40,355 nt of DNA from Alteromonas abrolhosensis (GTDB taxonomy: Bacteria; Pseudomonadota; Gammaproteobacteria; Enterobacterales; Alteromonadaceae), in contig NZ_MEJH01000014.1 in assembly GCF_001953635.1 (NCBI RefSeq), positions 97,012 through 137,366 of the forward strand, read 5' to 3'. Position 1 is the stretch's first letter; each line of letters begins with the position of its first letter. Below the pieces are notes generated by a model. It saw only the letters and a program-made list of their open reading frames with translations. It was not told the origin of the DNA and did no database searches. Of the stretch, positions 20,887-28,913 are shown piece by piece. The translations under genes were made by a program, and so were the position numbers.

Positions 20887-21064
20887 GTTGATATTGTTAT
20901 ATTACAAATGATTGAGAACTACTTGTAAGCTGCGAGCATAAGGGTTGACGTAGTTTAGTTTTGCGACAGAGTTGCTATTAAAGGCTATTAGCTGTAACAA
21001 AGCCTGTCTTAGCTATAATCTTACGAAAACACTAAGCTTTCACACCATTACACATGGAAGTATT

Positions 21065-21334
21065 ATGATAAAAAATGAAATACCAGCCAGGATTATTCTA
21101 ACGTTCTTCACGATAGCTCCAATCTATTTTGCTGTTGATTATTTTCAATCAAACAAGCCGTTTGCCGCTATCTCAATGCTCCTTATCTCAGTACTGTTTT
21201 TGATTACTCAGGTGAACATCAAACAATTTTTGCTGTCGGAAGAGAAGCCAAAAGCGAAGTTTGTCGCTTTGCAAATATTTATCGCTGTAATATCGTTAAC
21301 GCTATTGGCTGGGAAATTACTAAGTAATACCTGA
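21065..21334 (+). CDS. Three-pass membrane protein
   Basis: 89 residues from ATG 21065 with TGGAAG at 21054-21059; a longer frame from 20972 has no such site. Hydrophobic segments at about residues 9-24, 33-50 and 65-86, with a basic EEKPKAK loop. Family not recognised. Confidence 0.65.
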   Translation: MIKNEIPARIILTFFTIAPIYFAVDYFQSNKPFAAISMLLISVLFLITQVNIKQFLLSEEKPKAKFVALQIFIAVISLTLLAGKLLSNT

Positions 21335-21436
21335 TTCTATCCAATTGTTACGTGAGTTAGTTAATACTCAATTTTTTTAGGCATTTGATAAAGAACGATA
21401 TATCTAGTCTCTCTACACTTATTAAAAAGGATTTTC

Positions 21437-21751
21437 ATGAAGTTTTACCCCCACTCTAAGATTAAAACGGATAACCTTCCTACCCTACTTTTCGCTGCAA
21501 GAGCCACGAGTGTTCTTGGCTATATCTTTTCGTTGCTGACAATTTTTCTATGGGTTTCTAGTATATTCCTTGGGCCAAGAACTATGTATGGCGAACCAAA
21601 TAGCCCAATTCTTTCAGTGACTTGGAATGGCGCGAGAGGTATGGCTTGGCTTTTTAGTGCAGGTACAGTATCTACCGCTCTGTTTTGCTTTATTGTTGGC
21701 GGTTTGTGTGCAGCGGTTGTGTCTTTTGAATATAAATATACTAAGTCGTAA
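21437..21751 (+). CDS. Two- or three-pass membrane protein
   Basis: 104 residues from ATG 21437 with AAAAGGA at 21424-21430. Hydrophobic segments at about residues 23-48 and 70-95; a loop between them carries GPRTMYGEPNSPILS. Upstream sequence is AT-rich with no attC. Family not recognised. The next gene starts nine bases after its stop, so they may be co-transcribed. Confidence 0.65.
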   Translation: MKFYPHSKIKTDNLPTLLFAARATSVLGYIFSLLTIFLWVSSIFLGPRTMYGEPNSPILSVTWNGARGMAWLFSAGTVSTALFCFIVGGLCAAVVSFEYKYTKS

Positions 21752-21759
21752 GCCCAAAA

Positions 21760-22023
21760 ATGCGAGTCCATATTATGAGAAAAGTGCCAACCGTTTTGCC
21801 TGCTATTTTACTACTAGGGTTGCTGTCTGGGTGCACTGCACTTGATGTTGAGCCCTGGACTGCTGAGGAGGTTCTAGGTGACGTGATTTCTTCAACAATT
21901 ACCGGAAATAAAGTGTCTAGTGGTAACCGTTCTAAGTGCAATCAAATAAAAATGCAATGCCCAGCATCGGATTACAGTGAAAGGTATGTAAATGGTGAAA
22001 TCAGATGTTCGTGTAGAAGTTAA
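21760..22023 (+). CDS. Small lipoprotein
   Basis: 87 residues from ATG 21760; ATG at 21775 gives a more usual signal peptide (RKVPTVLPAILLLGLL). Lipobox LLSGC with cysteine 25, followed by Thr-Ala, so outer-membrane sorting is expected. The mature part contains CNQIKMQC near the middle and ends with CSCRS, giving four cysteines, probably in disulphides. Follows the previous gene by nine bases. Family not recognised. Confidence 0.65.
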   Translation: MRVHIMRKVPTVLPAILLLGLLSGCTALDVEPWTAEEVLGDVISSTITGNKVSSGNRSKCNQIKMQCPASDYSERYVNGEIRCSCRS

Positions 22024-22052
22024 TTAAAATAGCGAACGGAATAGAGATTATA

Positions 22053-22505
22053 ATGCAAAATTCGTTAACGCTTTCAAAGTACGTTAAGCAACGAAACGGT
22101 GTGCCTTTGGGAGCGAAGCGTTCGATGAGAAATATGCTGTACCGCTCCTTCGGCGCAAGATCTTTCGCTCAATTTTGGCGACATTGGAATCCGATTTGGA
22201 GCTATTACTTATCTCGCAATGTGATGAGGCCTCTTAATGCCTTTCTGCCAACTTCCTTGTCTGTTTTGATCACATTTTTGATTAGCGGAGCGCTTCATGA
22301 CCTCGCCGTCTCAGTGGTTAAATGGAAAGCTGTTGTCTTTTTCACACCTTGGTTTGGCATTATGGGCACAATTGTTATTGCGTTTAGTGCATTGGGTATT
22401 TCTTACGATAAATTCAGATGGATTATAAGAGCAACCTTCAACTTTCTAACCATCCTTTGCTCTCTAGGTATCGCTTATTTAGTAGAAAGCATGTATGTTT
22501 TGTAA
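22053..22505 (+). CDS. Compact MBOAT-like membrane protein
   Basis: 150 residues from ATG 22053. Contains FWRHWNPIWSYYLSRNVMRPL (22-residue class motif, here about residues 41-61) and TFLISGALHDL (about 73-83), the two key signatures of membrane-bound O-acyltransferases, with the conserved histidine in SGALHD. Known MBOATs have 350 or more residues, so this is a truncated or minimal version holding only the C-terminal catalytic half, with three hydrophobic segments. Start has no strong ribosome-binding site. Acyltransferase activity is an inference. Confidence 0.68.
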   Translation: MQNSLTLSKYVKQRNGVPLGAKRSMRNMLYRSFGARSFAQFWRHWNPIWSYYLSRNVMRPLNAFLPTSLSVLITFLISGALHDLAVSVVKWKAVVFFTPWFGIMGTIVIAFSALGISYDKFRWIIRATFNFLTILCSLGIAYLVESMYVL

Positions 22506-22608
22506 TCAAAAGCGCAACGATACGTCCCTTCTCAGGCTTTAAAATATAAGATTATGGGCTCGTAAAGTGGTGTAAACCTAAGTTTTAGAAAACATCAAAG
22601 GAATGATA

Positions 22609-22842
22609 ATGCCTCTTAAGAAATGGACCTTACAATACTTAATAGCATTCCCCCTGTTATGCGCCATTTTTGCTAGCGTTCAGTACCTCAAGGGGCAATC
22701 TATCCTTTATTCGTTGGAATTTGGAGCCACTTGGGCTTTTATTTCCATCTTCATCTTTGCAGTCCGCCGTGCCTACAACTTCAAAAGGCGGACCCACTGC
22801 GATATATGTAACGATCTACCGTCTCACAACAAAATTGACTAA
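22609..22842 (+). CDS. Small two-pass membrane protein
   Basis: 77 residues from ATG 22609 with AAAGGAATG upstream; an ATG at 22603 is too close to that site. Hydrophobic segments at about residues 8-24 and 35-52, then a basic tail containing a CDIC pair (TFKRRTHCDICND region), which could bind a metal ion only if dimeric. Family not recognised. Confidence 0.62.
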   Translation: MPLKKWTLQYLIAFPLLCAIFASVQYLKGQSILYSLEFGATWAFISIFIFAVRRAYNFKRRTHCDICNDLPSHNKID

Positions 22843-22905
22843 GCGAAATTATAAGCGGTACTTCCTACTAAACCTTTTATCTTAAGTTAATCAAACGAGT
22901 ATTAA

Positions 22906-23760
22906 ATGAACACACAAACCGTGCTTTCTTGTTTTCTCTTTTTCTTACTTTTATCAACGCAATGTGAAGCCTCAACGCGGACATTGAAATATGAAGAGGA
23001 TGGATTGGCGGCTACCTACTACGTGCCCGGTTCTAATGATGGCAAAATGGGCGTGTTAGTGCTAGGCGGTTCAGAGGGCGGCGTGCCAGAAAAACTCGCG
23101 AAGCCCATTGTGCAAGCGGGCTTCCCTACTCTTGCTTTAGCCTATTTTAAGGAGGATGGCTTACCGTCTGAGTTAGAGCGAATACCTCTTGAATATATCT
23201 ATCAAGCTGTCTCGTGGTTGAAAGCACAACCAGAAACCACGCCAGACAAAATTATTGTTGTTGGCTGGTCAAAAGGTGCTGAATTGTCGCTTCTTCTAGC
23301 GTCAAAAGATGCAAGTATACATAGTGTGGTTGCTATTGCGCCTAGTTCCGTTGTGTGGGCGGGCATTTTGAAAGATTGGAGCAAGGTTCCTGGATCCAGC
23401 TGGACTCACAACGGAAAGGACTTAGCATTTGTTCCTTTCAACCCGTCGGGCGAAGTTAATGGTTTGCTAGACCTCTATACACAATCTCTAGAAAACCGTA
23501 CAGACAGCGGTGAAGCTAATATTCCCGTACAGAATATCAATGCAGGTGTTGTCTTACTGACTGGCGAAAACGATGAGATTTGGCCATCGCCAACAATGGC
23601 TGAAGCGGTGTGTAAAAAAATAAATGCACGCGCTGATAAGAAATGTAAGCACATAAATTATCAAGGCGCAGACCACTTGCTTAACTATGAATTCTTAAAA
23701 AGTGGTAGCGATATGAACCAAACCTTTATTAAGATGCTTACTAAGCCCAATAATCACTAG
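22906..23760 (+). CDS. Exported alpha/beta hydrolase, BAAT/acyl-CoA thioesterase type
   Basis: 284 residues from ATG 22906. Signal peptide to about residue 22 (QCEA). Oxyanion-loop block VLVLGGSEGG (about 49-58), nucleophile elbow GWSKGAE with S122, acidic residue in LTGENDEIWPS and histidine in QGADHLLNYE complete a Ser-Asp-His triad. The order matches the BAAT C-terminal/dienelactone hydrolase family (PF08840 type), which cleaves acyl thioesters or esters. Substrate unknown. It is the first gene of clear chromosomal backbone. Confidence 0.85.
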   Translation: MNTQTVLSCFLFFLLLSTQCEASTRTLKYEEDGLAATYYVPGSNDGKMGVLVLGGSEGGVPEKLAKPIVQAGFPTLALAYFKEDGLPSELERIPLEYIYQAVSWLKAQPETTPDKIIVVGWSKGAELSLLLASKDASIHSVVAIAPSSVVWAGILKDWSKVPGSSWTHNGKDLAFVPFNPSGEVNGLLDLYTQSLENRTDSGEANIPVQNINAGVVLLTGENDEIWPSPTMAEAVCKKINARADKKCKHINYQGADHLLNYEFLKSGSDMNQTFIKMLTKPNNH

Positions 23761-23786
23761 TCAGCTTCTTCAATAAATAGAATTAT

Positions 23787-24155
23787 ATGACCATTGATGA
23801 ATTCAATCACTTTTGTAAAGCACTACCTCACACTACTCATGTCGTTCAGTGGGGAAATTCAGAAGTATGGAAAATAGGTGGGAAAGTTTTTGCTATAGGG
23901 AGCATTGGCAAGGACGGGCACCCAGCTTTTACCTTTAAAACCTCTGAGCAAAACTATTATTTTCTGGAAGAGAAGCCTGGCTATCGGCCTGCTCCCTATC
24001 TTGCTAGTCGTGGAATGAAGTGGATACAGCAGTACAATTGCGACAGTAACGAAGATGAGGAATTAGAATATTATTTAAGCGCGTCGTTTAAGCTAGTATC
24101 GTTAGGGTTAACCAAGAAAATGCAAAAAGATCTTGGTTTAAATCAACCTCAATAG
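23787..24155 (+). CDS. MmcQ/YjbR family protein
   Basis: 122 residues from ATG 23787. Starts with the family block FNHFCKALPHTTHVVQWGNSEVWKIGGKVFAIG, then FKTSEQNYYFLEEKPGYRPAPYLA and SRGMKWIQ, i.e. the full cyaY-like/double-wing fold of PF04237. Role not firmly known; DNA binding is suggested for the family. Sits 26 bases after the hydrolase and 14 before the next gene, so an operon of small genes is likely. Confidence 0.88.
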   Translation: MTIDEFNHFCKALPHTTHVVQWGNSEVWKIGGKVFAIGSIGKDGHPAFTFKTSEQNYYFLEEKPGYRPAPYLASRGMKWIQQYNCDSNEDEELEYYLSASFKLVSLGLTKKMQKDLGLNQPQ

Positions 24156-24169
24156 AAGGTGCTTACACC

Positions 24170-24547
24170 ATGTTGAAAGCAAAAATCTTTACGCGAAACA
24201 TCCGTCCTTATGTTGAAGAGGAGTTGGCATTAGCCCGCAATGATCAAAATTACGGAAATAAGGCTGAAGCCTTCGCTCATTTGGAAAATGCCCACGTTCT
24301 TGGTCAAGCGTCTACAAGGCTACACGTAAAAGTACACGTTCAAATGCTTTTATGGGCAGTGAAACAAGGCAAAATTGGTGAAGTTTTTGGTCAGCTTTTC
24401 AGAATAGCTGGTGCTGCAACAAAAACCGCTTTTGGTTTAGTGCCTACGGGAAATACTGGCGGTACTAATGTGAGCCCATTTAAGGTAATGCCAATAAAAC
24501 CCGAACTAGACAGAATATTAAAAAAAGCGCGTTCTTATGAAAATTAG
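24170..24547 (+). CDS. DUF3703 family protein
   Basis: 125 residues from ATG 24170 with AGAAGGTG upstream. Helical N-terminal half (EEELALARNDQNYGNKAEAFAHLENAHVLGQ) and ARTRLHVKVH-type histidine pair, then GNTGGTNVSPFKVMPIKPEL, typical for PF12487. No known reaction; family members contain a His-rich helix that might bind metal. Its last 11 bases overlap the start of the PhzF gene, which implies translational coupling. Confidence 0.88.
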   Translation: MLKAKIFTRNIRPYVEEELALARNDQNYGNKAEAFAHLENAHVLGQASTRLHVKVHVQMLLWAVKQGKIGEVFGQLFRIAGAATKTAFGLVPTGNTGGTNVSPFKVMPIKPELDRILKKARSYEN

Positions 24548-25328
24548 AATTAATGTTGTTGATGCGTTCACCAGCGTAAGGTTTAAAGGTAACCCTGCCG
24601 CGGTGGTTATCACCGGAAAATGGCTTAGCGATGAGAAAATGCAAGAAATCGCTGCTGAGAATAACCTTTCTGAAACTGCTTTTTTAGTTGAAGATGATAA
24701 CGGTATATTCGCTATCCGCTGGTTTTCCCCTGTGACGGAAATCGATTTTTGTGGTCATGCTACTTTAGCTTCTGCGTTTGTCATTTTTAGCGAAAACTAC
24801 CAACTGCCGCACATCTCGCTTTTCGCCAAGTCGGTTGGGATGATGAAAGTCGTTAAAAAAGGCGACGGATTTATTCAGATGGATTTCCCTAATAGAATGC
24901 CCAACCCTGTCGGTGAAGTGCCTGAAGCGTTACTAAAAGGACTCTCTATCAAGCCCAAAAGCATTCTAAAAAATAACCAAGCTTATTTTGCTATTTATTC
25001 AAACGAAGATGATGTTTTAAGCGTAATTCAAGACAGCGAACAACTAAAATCGCTTGCGCCTTTTGATGTGGTAGTAACAGCGCCAGGAACACAATTCGAT
25101 TTTGTGTCGCGTTACTTTTGGCCTGCGAACGGCGGAGTTGAAGACCCAGTAACCGGTTCAATCCACACAGGGTTGGCGCCGTATTGGGCAAAAGAGTTTG
25201 GACGGTCAAAACTTACGGCATATCAGGCGTCTAAAAGAGGCGGTACATTAAAATGCGAAGTAGCGGGCGATCGCGTGCTTATTTCTGGCCAAGCGGTGTC
25301 TTACCTTGAGGGCTACATTACTATCTGA
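24537..25328 (+). CDS. PhzF family isomerase
   Basis: 263 residues from ATG 24537, overlapping the previous gene by 11 bases. Full PhzF fold: VDAFTSVRFKGNPAAVV, catalytic glutamate E46 in NLSETAF, RWFSPVTEIDFCGHATLAS, and the second-domain repeat ending in DPVTGSIHTGLAPYWA. Family enzymes isomerise small molecules by proton transfer; most members, like this one, have no known substrate and are not linked to phenazine synthesis. Length is usual. Confidence 0.92.
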   Translation: MKIRINVVDAFTSVRFKGNPAAVVITGKWLSDEKMQEIAAENNLSETAFLVEDDNGIFAIRWFSPVTEIDFCGHATLASAFVIFSENYQLPHISLFAKSVGMMKVVKKGDGFIQMDFPNRMPNPVGEVPEALLKGLSIKPKSILKNNQAYFAIYSNEDDVLSVIQDSEQLKSLAPFDVVVTAPGTQFDFVSRYFWPANGGVEDPVTGSIHTGLAPYWAKEFGRSKLTAYQASKRGGTLKCEVAGDRVLISGQAVSYLEGYITI

Positions 25329-25403
25329 TGGCTAGTTATGGAGTAGAAGGTATCTTAAAAGTAGCAACACCCGACCATTCTATTCACACTCCCCGGCGCA
25401 AAC

Positions 25404-25436
25404 AAAAAAGCGGAAGATATTTAACCTTCCGCTTTC
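25404..25436. terminator. Bidirectional intrinsic terminator
   Basis: AAAAAAGCGGAAG, a nine-base loop, then CTTCCGCTTT: a stem of ten base pairs with A and T runs on the two sides. It lies between two convergent genes (PhzF and gamma-glutamyltransferase). Confidence 0.85.
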
Positions 25437-25488
25437 ATTCACGCAACAGCACATTGCTGCATCTAGTTTTAACTAGTCAAATACAATA

Positions 25489-27246
25489 TTAGCGCCCTAC
25501 TGCAATGCCCTCTCTACGAGGATCTGCCCCGCCAATTAGTTTGCCCGATTTAAACTGAATGCCATGAAGACCGCTGTTTAAATCCACCACTTTAACATTG
25601 TGGCCGAGTGCCTTTAATGGCTCTTCAAGCTCAGCTATTGGTGTGCCCTTTTCTAACGCCGTATAGTCGTTTCTATTGGTAATTTTAGGTAGGTTGATGG
25701 CCTGTTGAATATCCAAGCCAAAGTCTAAGACACCAATTAGGGTTTGAGCTACATAGCTTACAATTCTAGAGCCGCCCGGCGAGCCTACAACCACCTCTAA
25801 GTTCCCTTCTTTGTCGAACACCATTGTAGGGCTCATAGCGCTTCTGGGGCGCTTACCAGGCTCTACTCGGTTAGGTACGGGGAAGCGATCTTTAGTCGGC
25901 GAAAATGAAAAATCAGTCAGCTGATTATTAAGCAGGAAGCCTTCTACCATGATCCCAGAGCCAAACATAAATTCAATGCTGGTAGTCATTGATACTGCAT
26001 TGCCCTCTTTGTCTACGATAGAGACATGTGAGGTGTTAGGTAGTTCCATTGATGTACCAAGCGCTACATTCGCATCGGCGTACGGATTACCCGCGCGCTT
26101 ACGACGCCACTCTTTATCAACAGCTATGCTCTCAGCACGGCGCTGAAGATAAGCGGTATTAATCATGGCTGCAAACGGCAAGTTAGTAAAATCGCTATCT
26201 GCTATAAACTTCTCACGATCGGCATATGAAAGCGCACTTGCTTGTGTATAAAGGTTGGCAAACTCTACTGAATCCGGCGCGTATTGACTAAGGTTAAAAC
26301 CCTCTAGCATTTTTAGAATTTGATAAACGTTTACGCCACCTGAGCTAGGTGGTGCCATACCGCAAATGCGTTTTTCGTGGTACAGGCCACAAACAGGTTC
26401 ACGTTTTACAGGTTCGTAGCTCGCTAAGTCTTCTAAAGACATTTGGCCAGGGTTAATTTCTGCATTATTAACCGCTTCAACAATCTTTTCGGCAACTTCT
26501 CCTTTTAGTAAATAGTCGCTGCCCTTTTCAGCAATACCTCTTAAGGTCTTAGCCAGCTTTTTATTTTTCCTTACTGTGCCTTCTTTTAATGGCAGGCCTG
26601 CTGGGAAGAAGTACGTAGAGCTTGCAGGAAAGGTTTTCAATCCAGGGTGATAGTCTAATGCAATAAGTTTGGCTAAACGCGGCGATACTTTAAAGCCGTC
26701 TTCTGCTGTTTTAATTGTATCGTCGAACAGCGTATGCCAAGGCAGCTTGCCGAACTCGCCCTGAGCCATTTCTAGCGCTTTTACTGCACCAGGCACGCCA
26801 ACCGACTTTCCACCTACTACGGCATCTAACCAGCGCATTGGCTTATTACCTTCAATAAACCAATGAGAATTGACAGCTTTCGGTGCTGTTTCACGGCCGT
26901 CAAAGGTGTGAAGTACTTTGTTTTTATTATCCCAATAAAGGATAAATGCACCACCACCGATGCCTGACGATTGTGGTTCAACCAACGAGAGCATCGATTG
27001 CACAGCTACCGCTGCATCGATTGCGCTGCCGCCCTTTTCTAAAATATTCTTTCCCGCCCAAGACGCATAGGGGTTTGCCGCTACAACCATATAATCTTTG
27101 GCTTCAAATGCCTTTTTCTCTATGTAGCCTGTTGCCGCTTCTGGTTCTCCAACTTCACGCGTTTGCTTCGCGTTCGCACCAAAAATAAAACAGCTAGATA
27201 ATGCAAGAGTTACCACTGAAGCTCTGAAAAAAGCACTGCGTCTCAA
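25489..27246 (-). CDS. ggt: Gamma-glutamyltransferase
   Basis: 585 residues from TTG at 27246-27244, supported by GAGGAAG at 27254-27260. Signal peptide to about residue 26 (GANA), so periplasmic. The precursor is cut to make two subunits, and the N-terminus of the small one is T405 in NTSHVSIVD. Other family blocks: GGSAIDAAVAVQ, VEPQSSGIGGGAF, FDGRETAP, PSSGG and GSPGGSRI. It transfers or hydrolyses the gamma-glutamyl group of glutathione and peptides. It follows the crotonase gene by 14 bases. Confidence 0.95.
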   Translation of the reverse strand: MRRSAFFRASVVTLALSSCFIFGANAKQTREVGEPEAATGYIEKKAFEAKDYMVVAANPYASWAGKNILEKGGSAIDAAVAVQSMLSLVEPQSSGIGGGAFILYWDNKNKVLHTFDGRETAPKAVNSHWFIEGNKPMRWLDAVVGGKSVGVPGAVKALEMAQGEFGKLPWHTLFDDTIKTAEDGFKVSPRLAKLIALDYHPGLKTFPASSTYFFPAGLPLKEGTVRKNKKLAKTLRGIAEKGSDYLLKGEVAEKIVEAVNNAEINPGQMSLEDLASYEPVKREPVCGLYHEKRICGMAPPSSGGVNVYQILKMLEGFNLSQYAPDSVEFANLYTQASALSYADREKFIADSDFTNLPFAAMINTAYLQRRAESIAVDKEWRRKRAGNPYADANVALGTSMELPNTSHVSIVDKEGNAVSMTTSIEFMFGSGIMVEGFLLNNQLTDFSFSPTKDRFPVPNRVEPGKRPRSAMSPTMVFDKEGNLEVVVGSPGGSRIVSYVAQTLIGVLDFGLDIQQAINLPKITNRNDYTALEKGTPIAELEEPLKALGHNVKVVDLNSGLHGIQFKSGKLIGGADPRREGIAVGR

Positions 27247-27260
27247 AATAATACTTCCTC

Positions 27261-28025
27261 TTATTTAAATTTTTCGGGGTTTATTGGGCGTTTTTTAAGA
27301 AACGCATCAAACGCTTCTTGAGCTGCGGTTGTGCCCAACGCTTCTAAAAATATATCAAACTCTTCGTTCATTTGTTGGTTTGTTCGCTCCCCGTCACCTT
27401 TTAATAGCGCTTTTGTTTGTTTAAGCGAAAATGAAGGCTTGGCGACGAGTTTCTCTACCGTAGTTTGAACCGTTTGATCTATTTCATGAGCGTCGACAAT
27501 TTTTGTCAGAATACCAAATTGATAGGCATCAGCAGAGGTAAAGGGTTCGCCCAGCATTAGCCACTCTGCCGCCTTTATATGACCGGCAACCTTAGGCAAA
27601 AGATAACTTGATGCATATTCAGGAACAAGCCCTAAGTTGATGAATGGTAGAACAAATCGGGTATCTGGAGTGGCGTAGACAAAATCGCAGTGAAGTAAAA
27701 GCGTTGTGCCTATGCCCACTGCCAACCCGTGAACTTGCGCAATAACCGGCAAGTGACACGCCGCCAGAGCGCGCATAAACGCAGCTGTTTCTGGCACCTG
27801 AGCATGATCTTGTTGCTGTGCGAAGTCTCCAATGTCATTCCCTGCAGTAAAACAATCGCCCGCGCCTTTAATGACCACCACTTTCGTTGAGCCATCGTTC
27901 TTAACACCTAATATGGCGTTCGCCATTTCTTGGTACATGTCCCGCGTTAATGCATTTTTCTTATCGGTACGGTTAAGCGTAATGGTTAAGCATTGCTGGT
28001 TTGTTTCGGTAATAATGTAAGACAT
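27261..28025 (-). CDS. Enoyl-CoA hydratase/isomerase (crotonase family)
   Basis: 254 residues from ATG 28025. Crotonase fold: ITLNRTDKKNALT near the N-terminus, GAGDCFTAGNDIGDF (oxyanion loop, about 54-68), VAQVHGLAVGIG (oxyanion site, about 95-108) and PEYASSYLLPK. In place of a canonical glutamate pair it has other residues (PEYAS, where hydratases show an E later), so the exact reaction (hydratase, isomerase) is open. It shares an operon with ggt. Confidence 0.88.
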   Translation of the reverse strand: MSYIITETNQQCLTITLNRTDKKNALTRDMYQEMANAILGVKNDGSTKVVVIKGAGDCFTAGNDIGDFAQQQDHAQVPETAAFMRALAACHLPVIAQVHGLAVGIGTTLLLHCDFVYATPDTRFVLPFINLGLVPEYASSYLLPKVAGHIKAAEWLMLGEPFTSADAYQFGILTKIVDAHEIDQTVQTTVEKLVAKPSFSLKQTKALLKGDGERTNQQMNEEFDIFLEALGTTAAQEAFDAFLKKRPINPEKFK

Positions 28026-28137
28026 AATTACTCCTTTACTGTCGTCTTTTTTATTTTAGATGTACTTCAGTTTTCACCGCGTTGGCAATTTCTGTATCAT
28101 AGCCAGCAAATTCGAAATTCAAAAATAACTAACACTG

Positions 28138-28722
28138 ATGATGCCACTGCCGTTTTCGCTTAAGTATAGCGCTGGTCCTTTATTTGTAGCGCTATGCTCC
28201 GTTGTCGCGTTTTTCTTTGAGCCCATGTCTGGCAATTATTTGGCTTACGACAGGTATGCCATTCAAGGTTTAGAAACCTGGCGTATAGTCAGCGGAAACA
28301 TCGTTCACACTAATGGCTATCACCTCCTTTTAAATTTAGCAGGTCTGGCGTTATTGTGGGCACTCCACGGTGAACATTATCGCCTTGGTTTGTATTTAAA
28401 AGTTTTTGTGTGGTGCTGTTTGGGAACCAGTATTGGGCTTTATTTTTTCTCTCCGGATCTCATTTGGTACGCGGGATTGTCGGGCGCATTACACGGCATT
28501 TTCGCATGGGGCGCCTGTGTTGATATTAAGGAAAAGATGAACTCGGGTTGGTTACTACTTATTGGGTTAGCAATTAAAGTGGGATACGAACAAATAGACG
28601 GTAGTAGTGAACAAGTTGCAAACCTGATTGACGCAAAAGTTGCCGTAGATGCGCATTTATTCGGCGCACTTACCGGTATCGCAATCTTTTTACTTATGTT
28701 CATTACGGCGAAAAGAAAATAG
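28138..28722 (+). CDS. rrtA: Rhombosortase (rhomboid-type protease)
   Basis: 194 residues from ATG 28138 (a second ATG at 28141 is equally possible). Six hydrophobic segments, HLLLNLAGL (conserved histidine-asparagine helix), GLSGALHG with nucleophile S115 and DAHLFGA with H173: the rhomboid serine-histidine dyad. The short core of about 190 residues and the RIVSGNIVHTNGYH block point to the rhombosortase class, which processes GlyGly-CTERM surface proteins. Divergent from the crotonase gene, 112 bases apart. Confidence 0.88.
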   Translation: MMPLPFSLKYSAGPLFVALCSVVAFFFEPMSGNYLAYDRYAIQGLETWRIVSGNIVHTNGYHLLLNLAGLALLWALHGEHYRLGLYLKVFVWCCLGTSIGLYFFSPDLIWYAGLSGALHGIFAWGACVDIKEKMNSGWLLLIGLAIKVGYEQIDGSSEQVANLIDAKVAVDAHLFGALTGIAIFLLMFITAKRK

Positions 28723-28805
28723 AAACTCGAGCGTTATAGCGTCACTCTTTTTGCGCATTTTGATTTGTTAAAGCAGATTAATGTGCTGAAGCAAAAAATG
28801 AAGAT

Positions 28806-28842
28806 TAAAAAAAGGCCCGAATTCATTGAATTTGGGCCTTTT
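28806..28842. terminator. Intrinsic terminator between convergent genes
   Basis: AAAAAAAGGCCCGAATTC, ATTG, AATTTGGGCCTTTT: stem of about 14 pairs with one mismatch, A and T runs on both sides. Serves rhombosortase and the S9 peptidase. Confidence 0.85.
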
Positions 28843-28913
28843 GCTGTATGCCTATTACTTTATGAACAACCCAGCGCCTGGTAGACGCTGGGCAATTCAA
28901 GTAGAGGTTCTGC

